Below, piece after piece: positions 16,575 through 27,000 of a stretch of 64,000 nucleotides of DNA; positions within the stretch are counted from its first letter, which is position 1, and every line of letters begins with the position of its first letter. This DNA is from Pseudescherichia sp031979925 (lineage in GTDB: Bacteria > Pseudomonadota > Gammaproteobacteria > Enterobacterales > Enterobacteriaceae). The translations under genes and the position numbers were made by a program. The DNA lies in contig NZ_DALZFB010000007.1 in the NCBI RefSeq assembly GCF_031979925.1, forward strand, positions 62,001 through 126,000, read 5' to 3'. The notes below the pieces were generated by a model, which was not told the origin of the DNA, ran no database searches, and was given only the letters and a program-made list of their open reading frames with translations.

Positions 16575-18140
16575 ATGCTTAGAACGCTTTCGATTCGCAC
16601 AGGCCTGCTCTCCTTGCTGGCCGTAATGACGTTACTCCTCCTTCTGGTCAGCGGCATCGGTATTTATGCCCTGAGCCAAAGCTCCTCCTCGCTACAGCGT
16701 ATTAATCACCTTCAGGGTGAGCAGATGGCGCGCCTCAACGAGGGCTACACCCTGATCCTGCGCGCGCGTAACGAGGCCGGACAGGCGGTGCGTATGATGG
16801 AGGTCGGGCTGCTGGACGACGCGGGTAAGTCTGTCAAAAACATCAATAGCGAGGTCGCGCAGGCCCAGAAAGGGTTGCAGGCGACCATCGACGCAGGCGT
16901 AGAGGACGAGAGCGGCCAGGCGCTGCTGGCAGCGGTGGCCAAAAGCTATCAGGTCTATACTGCCCAGGGCATTGTTCCTATGCTGACCGCGCTCAATCAG
17001 CAGAGCGCGGACGACTACTACTCCCTGCTGGAGAATCAGCTGGTGCCGGTATCGCGCCAGTTTGATAACGATATGCAGGCCTTTATGAAGTGGGGCGAGG
17101 CGCGCGGCAAAGCGGAAGTAGACGCGGTGCAGGCGAGTAAAAAACGGGTGATGGCGTTGATCGTCATCGCCGCGCTGGTGACCGCAGGCATCATTGTTCT
17201 GGCATGGCTGGCGCTGCGTCATATGCTGCTCAGGCCGCTGAATGCCTCTATCCAGCAGCTGGAGCAGGTGGCAGAGGGTAATCTGACCTCCACCCAGGTC
17301 GATGTCGCCAGCAAAGAGTTCTCCCGCCTCAACGCCGCGATTGAGAACATGCGCCACGCTCTGGTGAGTTCGGTGACCCGCGTCCGCGACGCCAGTGCGC
17401 AGATCGATACCGGCAGCCGGGAGTTGACCGCCGGTAACGTCGATCTGGCCCAGCGCACCGAGTCCACCGCCTCCTCCCTTGAGCAGACTGCCGCCAGCAT
17501 GGAGCAGATCACCGCCACGGTGAAGCAGAACGCCGCCAACGCCGAGCAGGCGCACCAGCTGGCGAAGACGGTCTCCGATACCGCCGATCGCGGCAGCGAA
17601 ATGGTCTGCTACGTTATCGAGAAGATGCAGGATATCTCCGGCAGCTCGGCGCGTATCGCCGACATTCTTAGCGTGATCGACGGCATCGCCTTCCAGACCA
17701 ATATCCTGGCCCTTAACGCTTCGGTAGAAGCGGCGCGGGCGGGAGAGCAGGGGCGTGGCTTTGCCGTGGTGGCGGGCGAGGTGCGTAACCTGGCGAGCCG
17801 CAGCGCCGATGCGGCGAAAGAGATCCGTACCCTGATTACCGACTCGCAGACTCACGTTGGCGAGGGCAGCAATCTGGCGATGCAGGCCGGAGAGACGATG
17901 GATGAGATCGCCAGCGAAGTGACGCGTATGACGAAGCTGATGCGGGAGATTGCCAACGCGTCCCACGAGCAGAGCCGGGGCATTGAGCAGGTGAATATTG
18001 CGGTGAACCAGATGGATGAGACCGCCCAGCAGAATGCGGCGCTGGTGCAGCAATCCTCTGCTGCGACCCACTCGCTGGAGCAACAGTCCCGCGAACTGTT
18101 AGCCGCCATGGCCTCGTTTCGTCTGCAGGCCGCAGGCTAA
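16575..18140 (+). CDS. Methyl-accepting chemotaxis protein
   Basis: This is a 521-residue transmembrane chemoreceptor. Residues 8-31 form TM1, a helical periplasmic ligand-binding domain of four-helix-bundle type follows (about 35-190), and TM2 is at about 192-214. HAMP and the cytoplasmic coiled coil follow. The signalling tip reads NILALNASVEAARAGEQG (usually NAAVEAARAGEQG) and then GRGFAVVAGEVRNLA. The protein ends FRLQAAG and lacks the C-terminal CheR/CheB-tethering pentapeptide of Tar/Tsr, so its methylation probably depends on other receptors. The ligand is not predictable. A FliA promoter drives it. E. coli has no receptor at this site between yjfF and fbp. Confidence 0.92.
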   Translation: MLRTLSIRTGLLSLLAVMTLLLLLVSGIGIYALSQSSSSLQRINHLQGEQMARLNEGYTLILRARNEAGQAVRMMEVGLLDDAGKSVKNINSEVAQAQKGLQATIDAGVEDESGQALLAAVAKSYQVYTAQGIVPMLTALNQQSADDYYSLLENQLVPVSRQFDNDMQAFMKWGEARGKAEVDAVQASKKRVMALIVIAALVTAGIIVLAWLALRHMLLRPLNASIQQLEQVAEGNLTSTQVDVASKEFSRLNAAIENMRHALVSSVTRVRDASAQIDTGSRELTAGNVDLAQRTESTASSLEQTAASMEQITATVKQNAANAEQAHQLAKTVSDTADRGSEMVCYVIEKMQDISGSSARIADILSVIDGIAFQTNILALNASVEAARAGEQGRGFAVVAGEVRNLASRSADAAKEIRTLITDSQTHVGEGSNLAMQAGETMDEIASEVTRMTKLMREIANASHEQSRGIEQVNIAVNQMDETAQQNAALVQQSSAATHSLEQQSRELLAAMASFRLQAAG

Positions 18141-18146
18141 CGCAAC

Positions 18147-18172
18147 TTACCCTCTCCAGGCGGAGAGGGTAA
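18147..18172. terminator. Hairpin between convergent chemoreceptor gene and fbp
   Basis: A perfect 11-bp stem (TTACCCTCTCC / GGAGAGGGTAA) with a 4-nt loop lies between the two convergent stops. There is no strong U-tract, so efficiency is uncertain. Confidence 0.6.
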
Positions 18173-18184
18173 CACTCCTGCGTT

Positions 18185-19183
18185 TTAAGCGTCCGGGAAC
18201 TCGCGCATAAAGCGCTCTACGTCCTCGACCATTGCGTTGGTACCGACGAAGAACGGACGGCGCTGGTGCAGCGACTCCGGAATAATATCCAGAATACGCT
18301 CTTTACCGTCGCTCGCCTTACCGCCCGCCTGCTCGGCCAGGAAGGCCATCGGGTTGCACTCGTACAGCAGACGCAGCTTGCCTTCCGGGTGGGTTGCAGT
18401 GCTCGGGTAGAGGTAGATCCCGCCCTTCACCAGGTTGCGGTGGAAGTCTGCCACCAGCGAGCCGATGTAGCGCGAGGTGTAGGGGCGGTGCGTGATCTTA
18501 TCTTCTTCCTGGCAGAACTTGAGGTACTTCTTCACGCCCTGCGGGAACTTGATATAGTTGCCTTCGTTAATGGAGTAGGTGTTACCCAGCTCAGGGAACT
18601 GCATGCGCTCCTGGCAGAGGGCGAAGACGCCGAGGGAAGGATCGTAGGTGAAGGCGTGCACGCCGCAGCCGGTGGTGTAGACCATAATGGTCGAGGAGCC
18701 GTAGAGCACGTAGCCTGCGGCAACCTGTTTGTTGCCCGGCTGCAGGAAGTCTTCCACGGTGACCGGGGTGCCTACCGGCGTGACGCGGTGGTAGATAGAG
18801 AAGATGGTGCCAACGGAGACGTTAACGTCAATGTTGGAGGAGCCATCCAGCGGATCCATGAGAACCACGTACTTCGCGTGCTCGTAGCCGTCAAAAACAA
18901 CGATCTCGTCCTCTTCCTCTGACGCGATACCGGCCACGATATTCCGCGCGCGCAGCGCCGCCTTCAGTTTCTCATTCGCGAACAGATCGAGCTTTTGCTG
19001 TACCTCGCCCTGCACGTTTTCGGCCCCGCTGGCCCCCAGAATATCGACCAGCCCCGCTTTATTGATATCGCGGTGGATGATTTTGGCGCCCAGCTTTATC
19101 GCCGACAGGAGCGAGGTCAGTTCCCCGGTAGCATGAGAGAAATCATGCTGCTTCTCGACGATAAATTCACCTAACGTTTTCAT
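18185..19183 (-). CDS. fbp: Fructose-1,6-bisphosphatase class I
   Basis: Fbp catalyses the gluconeogenic removal of the 1-phosphate from fructose-1,6-bisphosphate. The 332 residues equal E. coli Fbp. The metal-binding motif DPLDGSSNIDVN is present near residues 113-124, with the upstream acidic run ASEEEDE. AMP inhibition is known for the family. It is transcribed convergently with the chemoreceptor gene and divergently from mpl across 172 bases, the same arrangement with mpl as in E. coli. Confidence 0.97.
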   Translation of the reverse strand: MKTLGEFIVEKQHDFSHATGELTSLLSAIKLGAKIIHRDINKAGLVDILGASGAENVQGEVQQKLDLFANEKLKAALRARNIVAGIASEEEDEIVVFDGYEHAKYVVLMDPLDGSSNIDVNVSVGTIFSIYHRVTPVGTPVTVEDFLQPGNKQVAAGYVLYGSSTIMVYTTGCGVHAFTYDPSLGVFALCQERMQFPELGNTYSINEGNYIKFPQGVKKYLKFCQEEDKITHRPYTSRYIGSLVADFHRNLVKGGIYLYPSTATHPEGKLRLLYECNPMAFLAEQAGGKASDGKERILDIIPESLHQRRPFFVGTNAMVEDVERFMREFPDA

Positions 19184-19355
19184 AACACTTTCCCTGCAAT
19201 TAATGTGGAGTAAAGCGACTGTAGCAATACTAACAAAGATCTAAATTAATGCGCACAGGTGAATCGCGCCAGCAATAGTGAGATTCCGCTTAAATGCATT
19301 TCTCTGTGCCGGACATGGGGGTAATATGAGCGCCAGTTAAAAGAAGGACAGACGT

Positions 19356-20714
19356 ATGCGCATTCATATTTTAGGAATTTGTGGAACCTTCATGGGCGGG
19401 CTGGCGCTGCTGGCGCGTGCTTTAGGTCATGAAGTAACGGGATCGGACGCCAATGTGTATCCGCCGATGAGCACCCTGCTGGAGAAGCAGGGCATCTCCT
19501 TAATTCAGGGTTACGACGCCAGCCAGCTCGATCCGGCCCCGGATCTGGTGATTATTGGTAACACCATGACGCGGGGAAATCCGTGCGTTGAGGCGGTGCT
19601 GGAGAAGAGCATCCCTTATATGTCCGGTCCGCAGTGGCTGCACGACTTTGTCCTGCGCGACCGCTGGGTGCTGGCGGTAGCCGGTACCCACGGTAAAACC
19701 ACCACCGCGGGCATGGCGACCTGGATCCTCGAAGCCTGCGGCTACAAGCCTGGCTTTGTGATCGGCGGCGTGCCGGGTAACTTCGACGTCTCTGCGCGCC
19801 TGGGCGACAGCCCGTTCTTTGTGATTGAGGCCGATGAGTACGACTGTGCGTTCTTTGATAAGCGCTCCAAATTCGTACACTACGCGCCGCGCACCCTGAT
19901 CCTTAATAACCTTGAGTTCGATCATGCCGACATCTTCGACGACCTGAAAGCGATTCAGAAGCAGTTCCACCACCTGGTGCGTATCGTGCCGGGACAGGGC
20001 AAGATCATTCTGCCGGAGAGCGACATCAACCTGAAGCAGGTGATGGCGATGGGCTGCTGGAGCGAGCAGGAGCTGGTAGGCGAGCAGGGCCACTGGCAGG
20101 CGAAAAAACTCACCACCGACGCCTCAGAGTGGGAAGTGCTGCTGGACGGTGAACGTGTGGGCCAGGTGAAGTGGGATCTGGTCGGCGAGCACAACATGCA
20201 TAACGGCCTGATGGCGATTGCCGCCGCCCGCCACGTTGGCGTCACGCCTGCAGACGCGGCCAACGCCCTCGGCTCCTTCGTGAACGCCCGCCGCCGCCTT
20301 GAGCTGCGCGGCACCGCCAACGGCGTCAGCGTCTACGACGACTTCGCTCACCACCCGACCGCTATCCTGGCCACGCTCGCCGCGCTGCGCGGCAAGGTTG
20401 GTGGCACGGCGCGCATTATTGCCGTGCTGGAGCCGCGCTCCAACACCATGAAGATGGGCCTCTGCAAGGACGATCTGGCGCCGTCGCTGGGCCGCGCCGA
20501 TGAGGTCTTCCTGTTACAGCCGCAGCATATTCCGTGGCAGGTGTCGGAGGTAGCAGAGGCGTGCATACAGCCTGCCCACTGGCATGGCGATGTTGATGCG
20601 CTGGCGGATATGATTGTGAAGACCGCCCAGCCGGGGGATCACATTCTGGTGATGAGCAACGGTGGCTTTGGTGGCATCCACCAGAAGCTACTGGACCGCT
20701 TAGAGAAGAAATAG
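19356..20714 (+). CDS. mpl: UDP-N-acetylmuramate:L-Ala-gamma-D-Glu-meso-DAP ligase
   Basis: Mpl recycles murein tripeptide released during cell-wall turnover by ligating it to UDP-MurNAc, in the cytoplasm. The 452-residue protein has the Mur-ligase ATP loop AGTHGKTTT at residues 109-117, an N-terminal UDP-binding ILGICGTFMG, and a C-terminal domain with DDFAHHPTA. An AAGAAGGAC site precedes ATG 19356. Length and sequence agree with E. coli Mpl (457). It is a single gene followed by a BIME. Confidence 0.95.
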   Translation: MRIHILGICGTFMGGLALLARALGHEVTGSDANVYPPMSTLLEKQGISLIQGYDASQLDPAPDLVIIGNTMTRGNPCVEAVLEKSIPYMSGPQWLHDFVLRDRWVLAVAGTHGKTTTAGMATWILEACGYKPGFVIGGVPGNFDVSARLGDSPFFVIEADEYDCAFFDKRSKFVHYAPRTLILNNLEFDHADIFDDLKAIQKQFHHLVRIVPGQGKIILPESDINLKQVMAMGCWSEQELVGEQGHWQAKKLTTDASEWEVLLDGERVGQVKWDLVGEHNMHNGLMAIAAARHVGVTPADAANALGSFVNARRRLELRGTANGVSVYDDFAHHPTAILATLAALRGKVGGTARIIAVLEPRSNTMKMGLCKDDLAPSLGRADEVFLLQPQHIPWQVSEVAEACIQPAHWHGDVDALADMIVKTAQPGDHILVMSNGGFGGIHQKLLDRLEKK

Positions 20715-20721
20715 CGAAATT

Positions 20722-20810
20722 GCCCGGTGGCGCTCACGCTTACCGGGCCTACGAAGGGCATCTCGTTTGCGGGATAAACCGTAGGCCGGGTAAGCGAAGC
20801 GCCACCCGGC
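20722..20810. repeat. BIME: REP pair between mpl and darP
   Basis: Two REP units lie in opposite orientation: GCCCGGTGGCGCTCACGC...GGGCCTAC (20722-20752) and GTAGGCCGGGTAAGCG...CACCCGGC (20781-20810). They sit between the convergent mpl and darP stops. Confidence 0.85.
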
Positions 20811-20819
20811 GTTTACAAA

Positions 20820-21371
20820 CTACTCTTCGGCTTCCGACAGCTCGCGCAGATACTGGAAGATCAGACGCGCGGACTTCGGCGGCTTGTTGCCGTCGCGCTC
20901 TTTCTGCGCATTGCGGATCAGCGAACGCAGCTGCTGGCGATCGGCGTTCGGCCACAGGTTTAACACCTCCGGCACCGCGTCGTCACCCTCGGCGATCAGG
21001 CGATCGCGCAGGTGCTCCAGCTTGTGGAAGAACGCCACCTGCTGGTTATGGCGGTTTTTCAGCTTGTCCAGCGCCTGGCGGATCGGATCGACATCGCGCT
21101 GGCGCAGCAGTTTGCCAATCAGCTGCATCTGGCGGCGGCGGCCCTCTTTCTTGATACGCTGCGCCAGCTCAATGGCGGCGCGCAGATCGTCATCCAGCGG
21201 GATCTTGTCGAGGGCGTTCTTGCCCAGGTCTACCATCTCTGCGCCGAGGCGTTTTAACTCTTCCGCATCGCGCTTAATTTCACTTTTACTGACCCAGATG
21301 ATCTCATCATCTTCATCGTTGATATCATCACCGGGTACGTCATCGAGCCAGTCATCGGGCTGCTTGGTCAT
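20820..21371 (-). CDS. darP: Ribosome-associated protein DarP (YjgA)
   Basis: DarP is a dual-action helical protein that binds late 50S assembly intermediates. The 183-residue product begins MTKQPDDWLDD at ATG 21371; the open frame extends 16 codons further but homologues start here. It is highly charged, with an acidic N-terminus and a basic arm around KKEGRRRQMQLIGKLLRQRD, which fits rRNA contact. Older annotation calls it a UPF0307 protein of unknown function. It diverges from pmbA, as in E. coli. Confidence 0.93.
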   Translation of the reverse strand: MTKQPDDWLDDVPGDDINDEDDEIIWVSKSEIKRDAEELKRLGAEMVDLGKNALDKIPLDDDLRAAIELAQRIKKEGRRRQMQLIGKLLRQRDVDPIRQALDKLKNRHNQQVAFFHKLEHLRDRLIAEGDDAVPEVLNLWPNADRQQLRSLIRNAQKERDGNKPPKSARLIFQYLRELSEAEE

Positions 21372-21465
21372 CTCAGGCTCCTTAAAAAAGAGGCTAATAC
21401 TAACACCCTGGGAGCACACTGAGAATGGGTTCTCTGTTAGACTTCTTTAAAACTCCCCTTACATT

Positions 21466-22818
21466 ATGGCATTGGCGATGAAAGTAATCACACAAGTTGC
21501 AGAGCAACGCAAAGCACTGGAAGAGGCCGTCTCCACCGCACTGGGCTTAGCCGCAGGTAAATCAGACGGTGCGGAAGTAGCGGTATCGAAGACCACCGGT
21601 ATTAGCGTCAGCACCCGCTACGGTGAGGTGGAGAACGTTGAATTTAATAGCGACGGTGCGCTGGGCATCACCGTTTATCACCAAAACCGCAAGGGCAGCG
21701 CCTCGTCTACCGACCTGAGTCCGGACGCGATCGCCCGTACCGTGCAGGCGGCGCTGGACATCGCTCGCTACACCTCGCCGGATCCCTTTGCAGGCGTTGC
21801 CGATCGCGAGCTGCTGGCGTTTGAAGCGCCGGATCTGGATCTCTTCCATCCGGCGGAGATCTCCCCGGACGAGGCCATTGAGCTGGCGGCCCGCGCCGAG
21901 CAGGCGTCGCTGAAGGCGGACAAACGCATCACCAACACCGAGGGTGGCAGCTTCAACAGCCACTACGGGATTAAAGTCTTCGGTAACAGCCACGGCATGC
22001 TGCAAAGCTATAGCTCCAGCCGCCACTCGCTCTCCAGCTGCGTTATCGCCGAAGAGAACGGTGACATGGAGCGCGACTACGCCTACACCATTGGCCGTGC
22101 GCTGGGCGATCTCAAGACGCCGGAGTGGGTTGGAGAGGAGTGCGCCAGACGCACCCTGGCACGCCTTGCCCCACGCAAGCTCTCGACGATGAAAGCCCCG
22201 GTGATCTTTGCCAACGAAGTGGCCACCGGGCTGTTTGGGCACCTCGTTGGGGCCATTGCCGGTGGCGCGGTCTACCGTAAATCGACCTTCCTGCTGGACT
22301 CACTCGGTAAGCAGATCCTGCCGGAGTGGCTGACCATTGAGGAGCACCCGCACCTGCTGAAAGGGCTGGCCTCAACGCCGTTCGACAGCGAAGGCGTGCG
22401 TACCGAGCGCCGGGACATCATCAAGGATGGCATCCTGACCCAGTGGCTGCTGACCAGCTACTCGGCGCGCAAGCTGGGGCTGAAAAGCACCGGTCACGCT
22501 GGCGGCATCCATAACTGGCGTATTAAAGGTCAGGGCCTTAGCTTCGAGCAGATGCTGAAAGAGATGGGCACCGGGCTGGTGGTCACCGAGCTGATGGGCC
22601 AGGGCGTGAGCGGCATTACCGGCGACTACTCCCGCGGCGCGGCGGGCTTCTGGGTAGAGAACGGTGAAATTCAGTATCCGGTGAGCGAAATTACCATCGC
22701 TGGTAACCTGAAAGAGATGTGGCGCAATATGGTGACCATCGGTAACGATATTGAAACACGCAGTAATATACAGTGTGGTTCTGTGCTGCTGCCAGAGATG
22801 AAGATCGCCGGACAGTAA
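21466..22818 (+). CDS. pmbA: Metalloprotease subunit TldE (PmbA)
   Basis: PmbA/TldE pairs with TldD to form a cytoplasmic metalloprotease that trims unfolded peptides; it matures microcin B17 and degrades the CcdA antitoxin in E. coli. In the TldD/E pair the zinc site lies in TldD, so TldE lacks its own HExxxH, as seen here. The 450 residues align end to end with E. coli PmbA, from MALAMKVITQV to LLPEMKIAGQ. ATG 21466 starts the gene. cybC follows after 32 bases and may be co-transcribed. Confidence 0.96.
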   Translation: MALAMKVITQVAEQRKALEEAVSTALGLAAGKSDGAEVAVSKTTGISVSTRYGEVENVEFNSDGALGITVYHQNRKGSASSTDLSPDAIARTVQAALDIARYTSPDPFAGVADRELLAFEAPDLDLFHPAEISPDEAIELAARAEQASLKADKRITNTEGGSFNSHYGIKVFGNSHGMLQSYSSSRHSLSSCVIAEENGDMERDYAYTIGRALGDLKTPEWVGEECARRTLARLAPRKLSTMKAPVIFANEVATGLFGHLVGAIAGGAVYRKSTFLLDSLGKQILPEWLTIEEHPHLLKGLASTPFDSEGVRTERRDIIKDGILTQWLLTSYSARKLGLKSTGHAGGIHNWRIKGQGLSFEQMLKEMGTGLVVTELMGQGVSGITGDYSRGAAGFWVENGEIQYPVSEITIAGNLKEMWRNMVTIGNDIETRSNIQCGSVLLPEMKIAGQ

Positions 22819-22850
22819 GCCATTTTAAAAATAATAAAAGGACATGAGCA

Positions 22851-23240
22851 ATGCGGAAAAAGTTGTTAGCGATGTTAGCAGTCTCCTCTTTAGTTCTGGC
22901 CTCCTCTGCCGCGTTTGCGGCAGATCTGGACGAGGATATGGAGACCCTCAACGACAATTTGAAAGTAGTACAGAAAACCAATGACGCGGCAGAGATGAAG
23001 GATGCGTTGACTAAGATGCGCACCGCCGCGCTGGACGCGCAGAAAGCGACCCCACCGAAAATGGAAGATAAAGCGCCGGATAGCCCGGAGATGAAGGACT
23101 TCCGTCACGGGTTTGATATTCTGGTTGGTCAGATTGATGGCGCGCTACAGCTTGCCAACGCCGGTAAAGTTAAAGAGGCGCAGGCGGCAGCGGAAGAGTT
23201 TAAAACTACCCGCAATACTTATCACAAGAAGTTCCGCTAA
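22851..23240 (+). CDS. cybC: Soluble cytochrome b562
   Basis: This is a periplasmic four-helix-bundle haem protein of unsettled physiological role. The 129-residue precursor has a clear signal peptide (MRKKLLAMLAVSSLVLASS, cleavage AFA-A after residue 23). The haem ligands are conserved: Met30 (Met7 of the mature protein, in DEDMETL) and His125 (mature His102, in RNTYHKKFR). AAAGGACATGAG gives the ribosome-binding site. A hairpin terminator follows. Confidence 0.94.
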   Translation: MRKKLLAMLAVSSLVLASSAAFAADLDEDMETLNDNLKVVQKTNDAAEMKDALTKMRTAALDAQKATPPKMEDKAPDSPEMKDFRHGFDILVGQIDGALQLANAGKVKEAQAAAEEFKTTRNTYHKKFR

Positions 23241-23246
23241 TATAAC

Positions 23247-23266
23247 GGCGGGAGTCACCTCCCGCC
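23247..23266 (+). terminator. Hairpin terminator after cybC
   Basis: A perfect 8-bp stem (GGCGGGAG / CTCCCGCC) with a TCAC loop lies just after the cybC stop. The convergent gene ends at 23275. The U-tract is weak. Confidence 0.65.
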
Positions 23267-23274
23267 TTGCCTGT

Positions 23275-23703
23275 TTATTCCACCCCGCTATCAGGATTAT
23301 TATTCGTCTCGACTATTTTTACCTCTACCGGGGAAATAGCCTGCTGCAGATCCTGCCGCGTTATTCGCTGCCCGGACAGGGTGTCAATAATCTCTTCGCT
23401 GCCGTTTGGGTATTTAGTGACTGAGATGAGACGGCCGCCATACAGCGGAATACCGGTTAATTCCATCGTATAGTCGGTCTTCTTTATCTCCTCTTTTTTT
23501 ATCTGCTGCTGTTTATCGATCTCATCCTGCGTTTTAGACGTCAGCGTAATCTTCGTGCTGCTGTCGTCAGAAGGAGTCGTATTATTATCGCTATTAATCT
23601 CTGCTAATTTGTTGTTATTTAGCAGAGTGGATGGGTTATCGCCGTTAGATAAATGCGAATCACCCTGCGCACTGACGGCGCTTATTTTTTCTATGCTATT
23701 CAT
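23275..23703 (-). CDS. Small hypothetical protein, Asn/Ser/Thr-rich N-terminus
   Basis: I do not recognise this 142-residue protein. The first 60 residues are polar and low-complexity (many Asn, Ser, Thr, Asp) and look disordered. A lysine/glutamate stretch (DKQQQIKKEEIKK) follows, then a short ordered part with GIPLYGGRLISVTKYPNGSE and DTLSGQRITRQDLQQAIS. There is no signal peptide or membrane segment. Three ATG codons stand in tandem; the third (23703) has the best spacing to CGGAG. It sits alone between convergent cybC and nrdG. Its composition is more AT-rich than its neighbours, which may point to transfer. Confidence 0.6.
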   Translation of the reverse strand: MNSIEKISAVSAQGDSHLSNGDNPSTLLNNNKLAEINSDNNTTPSDDSSTKITLTSKTQDEIDKQQQIKKEEIKKTDYTMELTGIPLYGGRLISVTKYPNGSEEIIDTLSGQRITRQDLQQAISPVEVKIVETNNNPDSGVE

Positions 23704-23845
23704 CATCATCTCCGAAAAATACTATGCTGTGCGAAACGCAGGGGAACGGGGTCCCCAGGGGAGGTGACTACATCTGCGTTGGGTAAACGAGACAGAAAAG
23801 TTATCGGCAATAGCGGGAAATGATTTAATAAAAGCCTGCGCCAGA

Positions 23846-24309
23846 TTAACGCAGGTAGTGGACTACCTGATTGCTGCTGCCGCGCCAGATTAGCATCGGA
23901 TCTTTCAGATCCTGAACAAACTTACCGTCGATAAGCACGTTAATCAGATCGACGACCGCCAGTTGGTCGCGGCTTAGCTCGTCTAACTTATAGCCGGTCC
24001 AGACCCAAATATCCTTTCCGGGGCATTCGGCACGTATGCGCTGCACCAGGCGGAGAATATCCGGCACGTTTTGTGGATGGAGCGGATCGCCGCCGGAGAG
24101 CGAAATGCCCTGGCGTTTAATTCGCGTATCGTTGAGATCGTTAACGATGCGATCTTCCATCTCAGCGGTAAATGGCAGCCCGGAGTTGAGCCGCCAGGTG
24201 CTCTTGTTATAGCACCCAGCGCATTCGTGCACGCACCCGGAGACGAATAGCGTGCAGCGCGTACCGGGGCCATTAACAATATCGACAGGGTAATACTGGT
24301 GGTAACGCA

Positions 24310-24310
<1 letters not shown>
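23846..24310 (-). CDS. nrdG: Anaerobic ribonucleotide reductase activating protein NrdG
   Basis: NrdG is a radical-SAM enzyme that creates the glycyl radical on NrdD under anoxia. The 154 residues include the cluster motif CVHECAGC (Cys26, Cys30, Cys33) and the SAM-binding GGDPLHPQN. The start overlaps the nrdD stop by one base, so the pair is translated together. Length and sequence match E. coli NrdG. Confidence 0.96.
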
Positions 24311-26448
<2,138 letters not shown>

Positions 26449-26502
26449 GATCTCTCCATAGTTAAAATAGTATTTACGGCGCTGTTGGAATATTAGGCGA
26501 TT

Positions 26503-26518
26503 ACTACAATATGTAGCG
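26503..26518 (-). promoter_or_regulatory. NrdR box 1 upstream of nrdDG
   Basis: ACTACAATATGTAGCG matches the 16-bp NrdR pattern acaCwAtATaTwGtgt. A second box starts 33 bases away, about three helical turns, which suits cooperative binding on one face of the DNA. Confidence 0.75.
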
Positions 26519-26535
26519 CCGGGACGGCATTTTAA

Positions 26536-26551
26536 GTGCTACATATAGTGA
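26536..26551 (-). promoter_or_regulatory. NrdR box 2 upstream of nrdDG
   Basis: GTGCTACATATAGTGA matches the NrdR pattern and overlaps the FNR box at 26548. NrdR repression and FNR activation may therefore compete or be ordered at this spot. Confidence 0.75.
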
Positions 26552-26561
26552 TTTGCATCAA
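26548..26561 (-). promoter_or_regulatory. FNR box upstream of nrdDG
   Basis: GTGAT-TTGC-ATCAA differs from the FNR consensus TTGAT-N4-ATCAA at a single base. It lies about 100 bases upstream of the nrdD start codon, suitable for anaerobic activation. Confidence 0.75.
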
Positions 26562-26688
26562 ACAAGTTTGCGATTTTATTGACGCAGGACAAGGTAAAAC
26601 GGGGAGCGTACAGTGGGCGTGCGCTACAAGGAAATGTAAATATTATGGGAGAAAATGGCTTTGCTGGATGCGCAGGCGAACCTGCTCT

Positions 26689-26723
26689 GGTTTAGCGAAC
26701 GTTTACTTATCAGAGCGTATCGT
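26689..26723 (+). promoter_or_regulatory. PhoP box and -10 of the mgtL-mgtA promoter
   Basis: Direct hexamers GGTTTA (26689-26694) and CGTTTA (26700-26705), separated by 5 bases, match the PhoP box. The second ends 12 bases before TATCGT (26718-26723), the usual PhoP-to-minus-10 spacing. The transcript would have a leader of about 270 bases, like the E. coli and Salmonella mgtA leaders. Confidence 0.8.
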
Positions 26724-26788
26724 ACTGCCCGAATAGCCACAAAAAGTGTGGCGATACTCGTATACTGCACGTCAACTTTACTCTTTAC

Positions 26789-26881
26789 CTTACCGGAGGC
26801 GACATGGATCCCGATCCCACCCCTCTCCCGCGATGGAGAAACACTTTTTCCCGGTAAGTCGCTGTTCATTGCCTTACCGGG
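26789..26881 (+). promoter_or_regulatory. Mutually exclusive hairpins in the mgtA leader
   Basis: CTTACCGG occurs twice (26789-26796, overlapping the mgtL ribosome-binding site, and 26873-26880). Its complement CCGGTAAG occurs once between them (26851-26858, overlapping the mgtL stop). The middle arm can pair with only one copy at a time. One state covers the mgtL initiation site; the other forms a 9-bp stem after mgtL. This matches the known Mg2+/translation-sensing logic of mgtA leaders. Confidence 0.7.
26804..26857 (+). CDS. mgtL: mgtA leader peptide MgtL
   Basis: A 17-codon ORF encodes MDPDPTPLPRWRNTFSR, starting at ATG 26804 with a GGAGG site at 26795-26799. E. coli MgtL has the same layout (MEPDPTPLP...). 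In that system, ribosome stalling or run-off over the acidic/proline codons at low Mg2+ or low proline changes leader folding and allows transcription into mgtA. The Asp-Pro-Asp-Pro start that destabilises ribosomes is kept. The stop codon lies inside the CCGGTAAG arm of the switching hairpins. Confidence 0.88.
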   Translation: MDPDPTPLPRWRNTFSR

Positions 26882-27000
26882 TGTGTAGGGCAGTGACGTC
26901 CTGAACGTTTCTGCATAAATTTTTCAGTGCCTGTCAGGTACGGCTTCGCCACGCCTGATGGCAGAGCTGCGCTCGCTCCGGCGAGTGCGGGGGACTTATT

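Noticed and set aside
16692..18083. 463-codon minus-strand frame opposite the chemoreceptor gene
   Set aside because: Antisense of a strongly conserved MCP coding region; GC-rich genomes give long antisense frames.
26449..26700. Remnant of treB/treC/treR between nrdD and mgtA
   Set aside because: The short gap is fully taken by NrdR, FNR and PhoP sites; no translated fragment resembles the trehalose genes.
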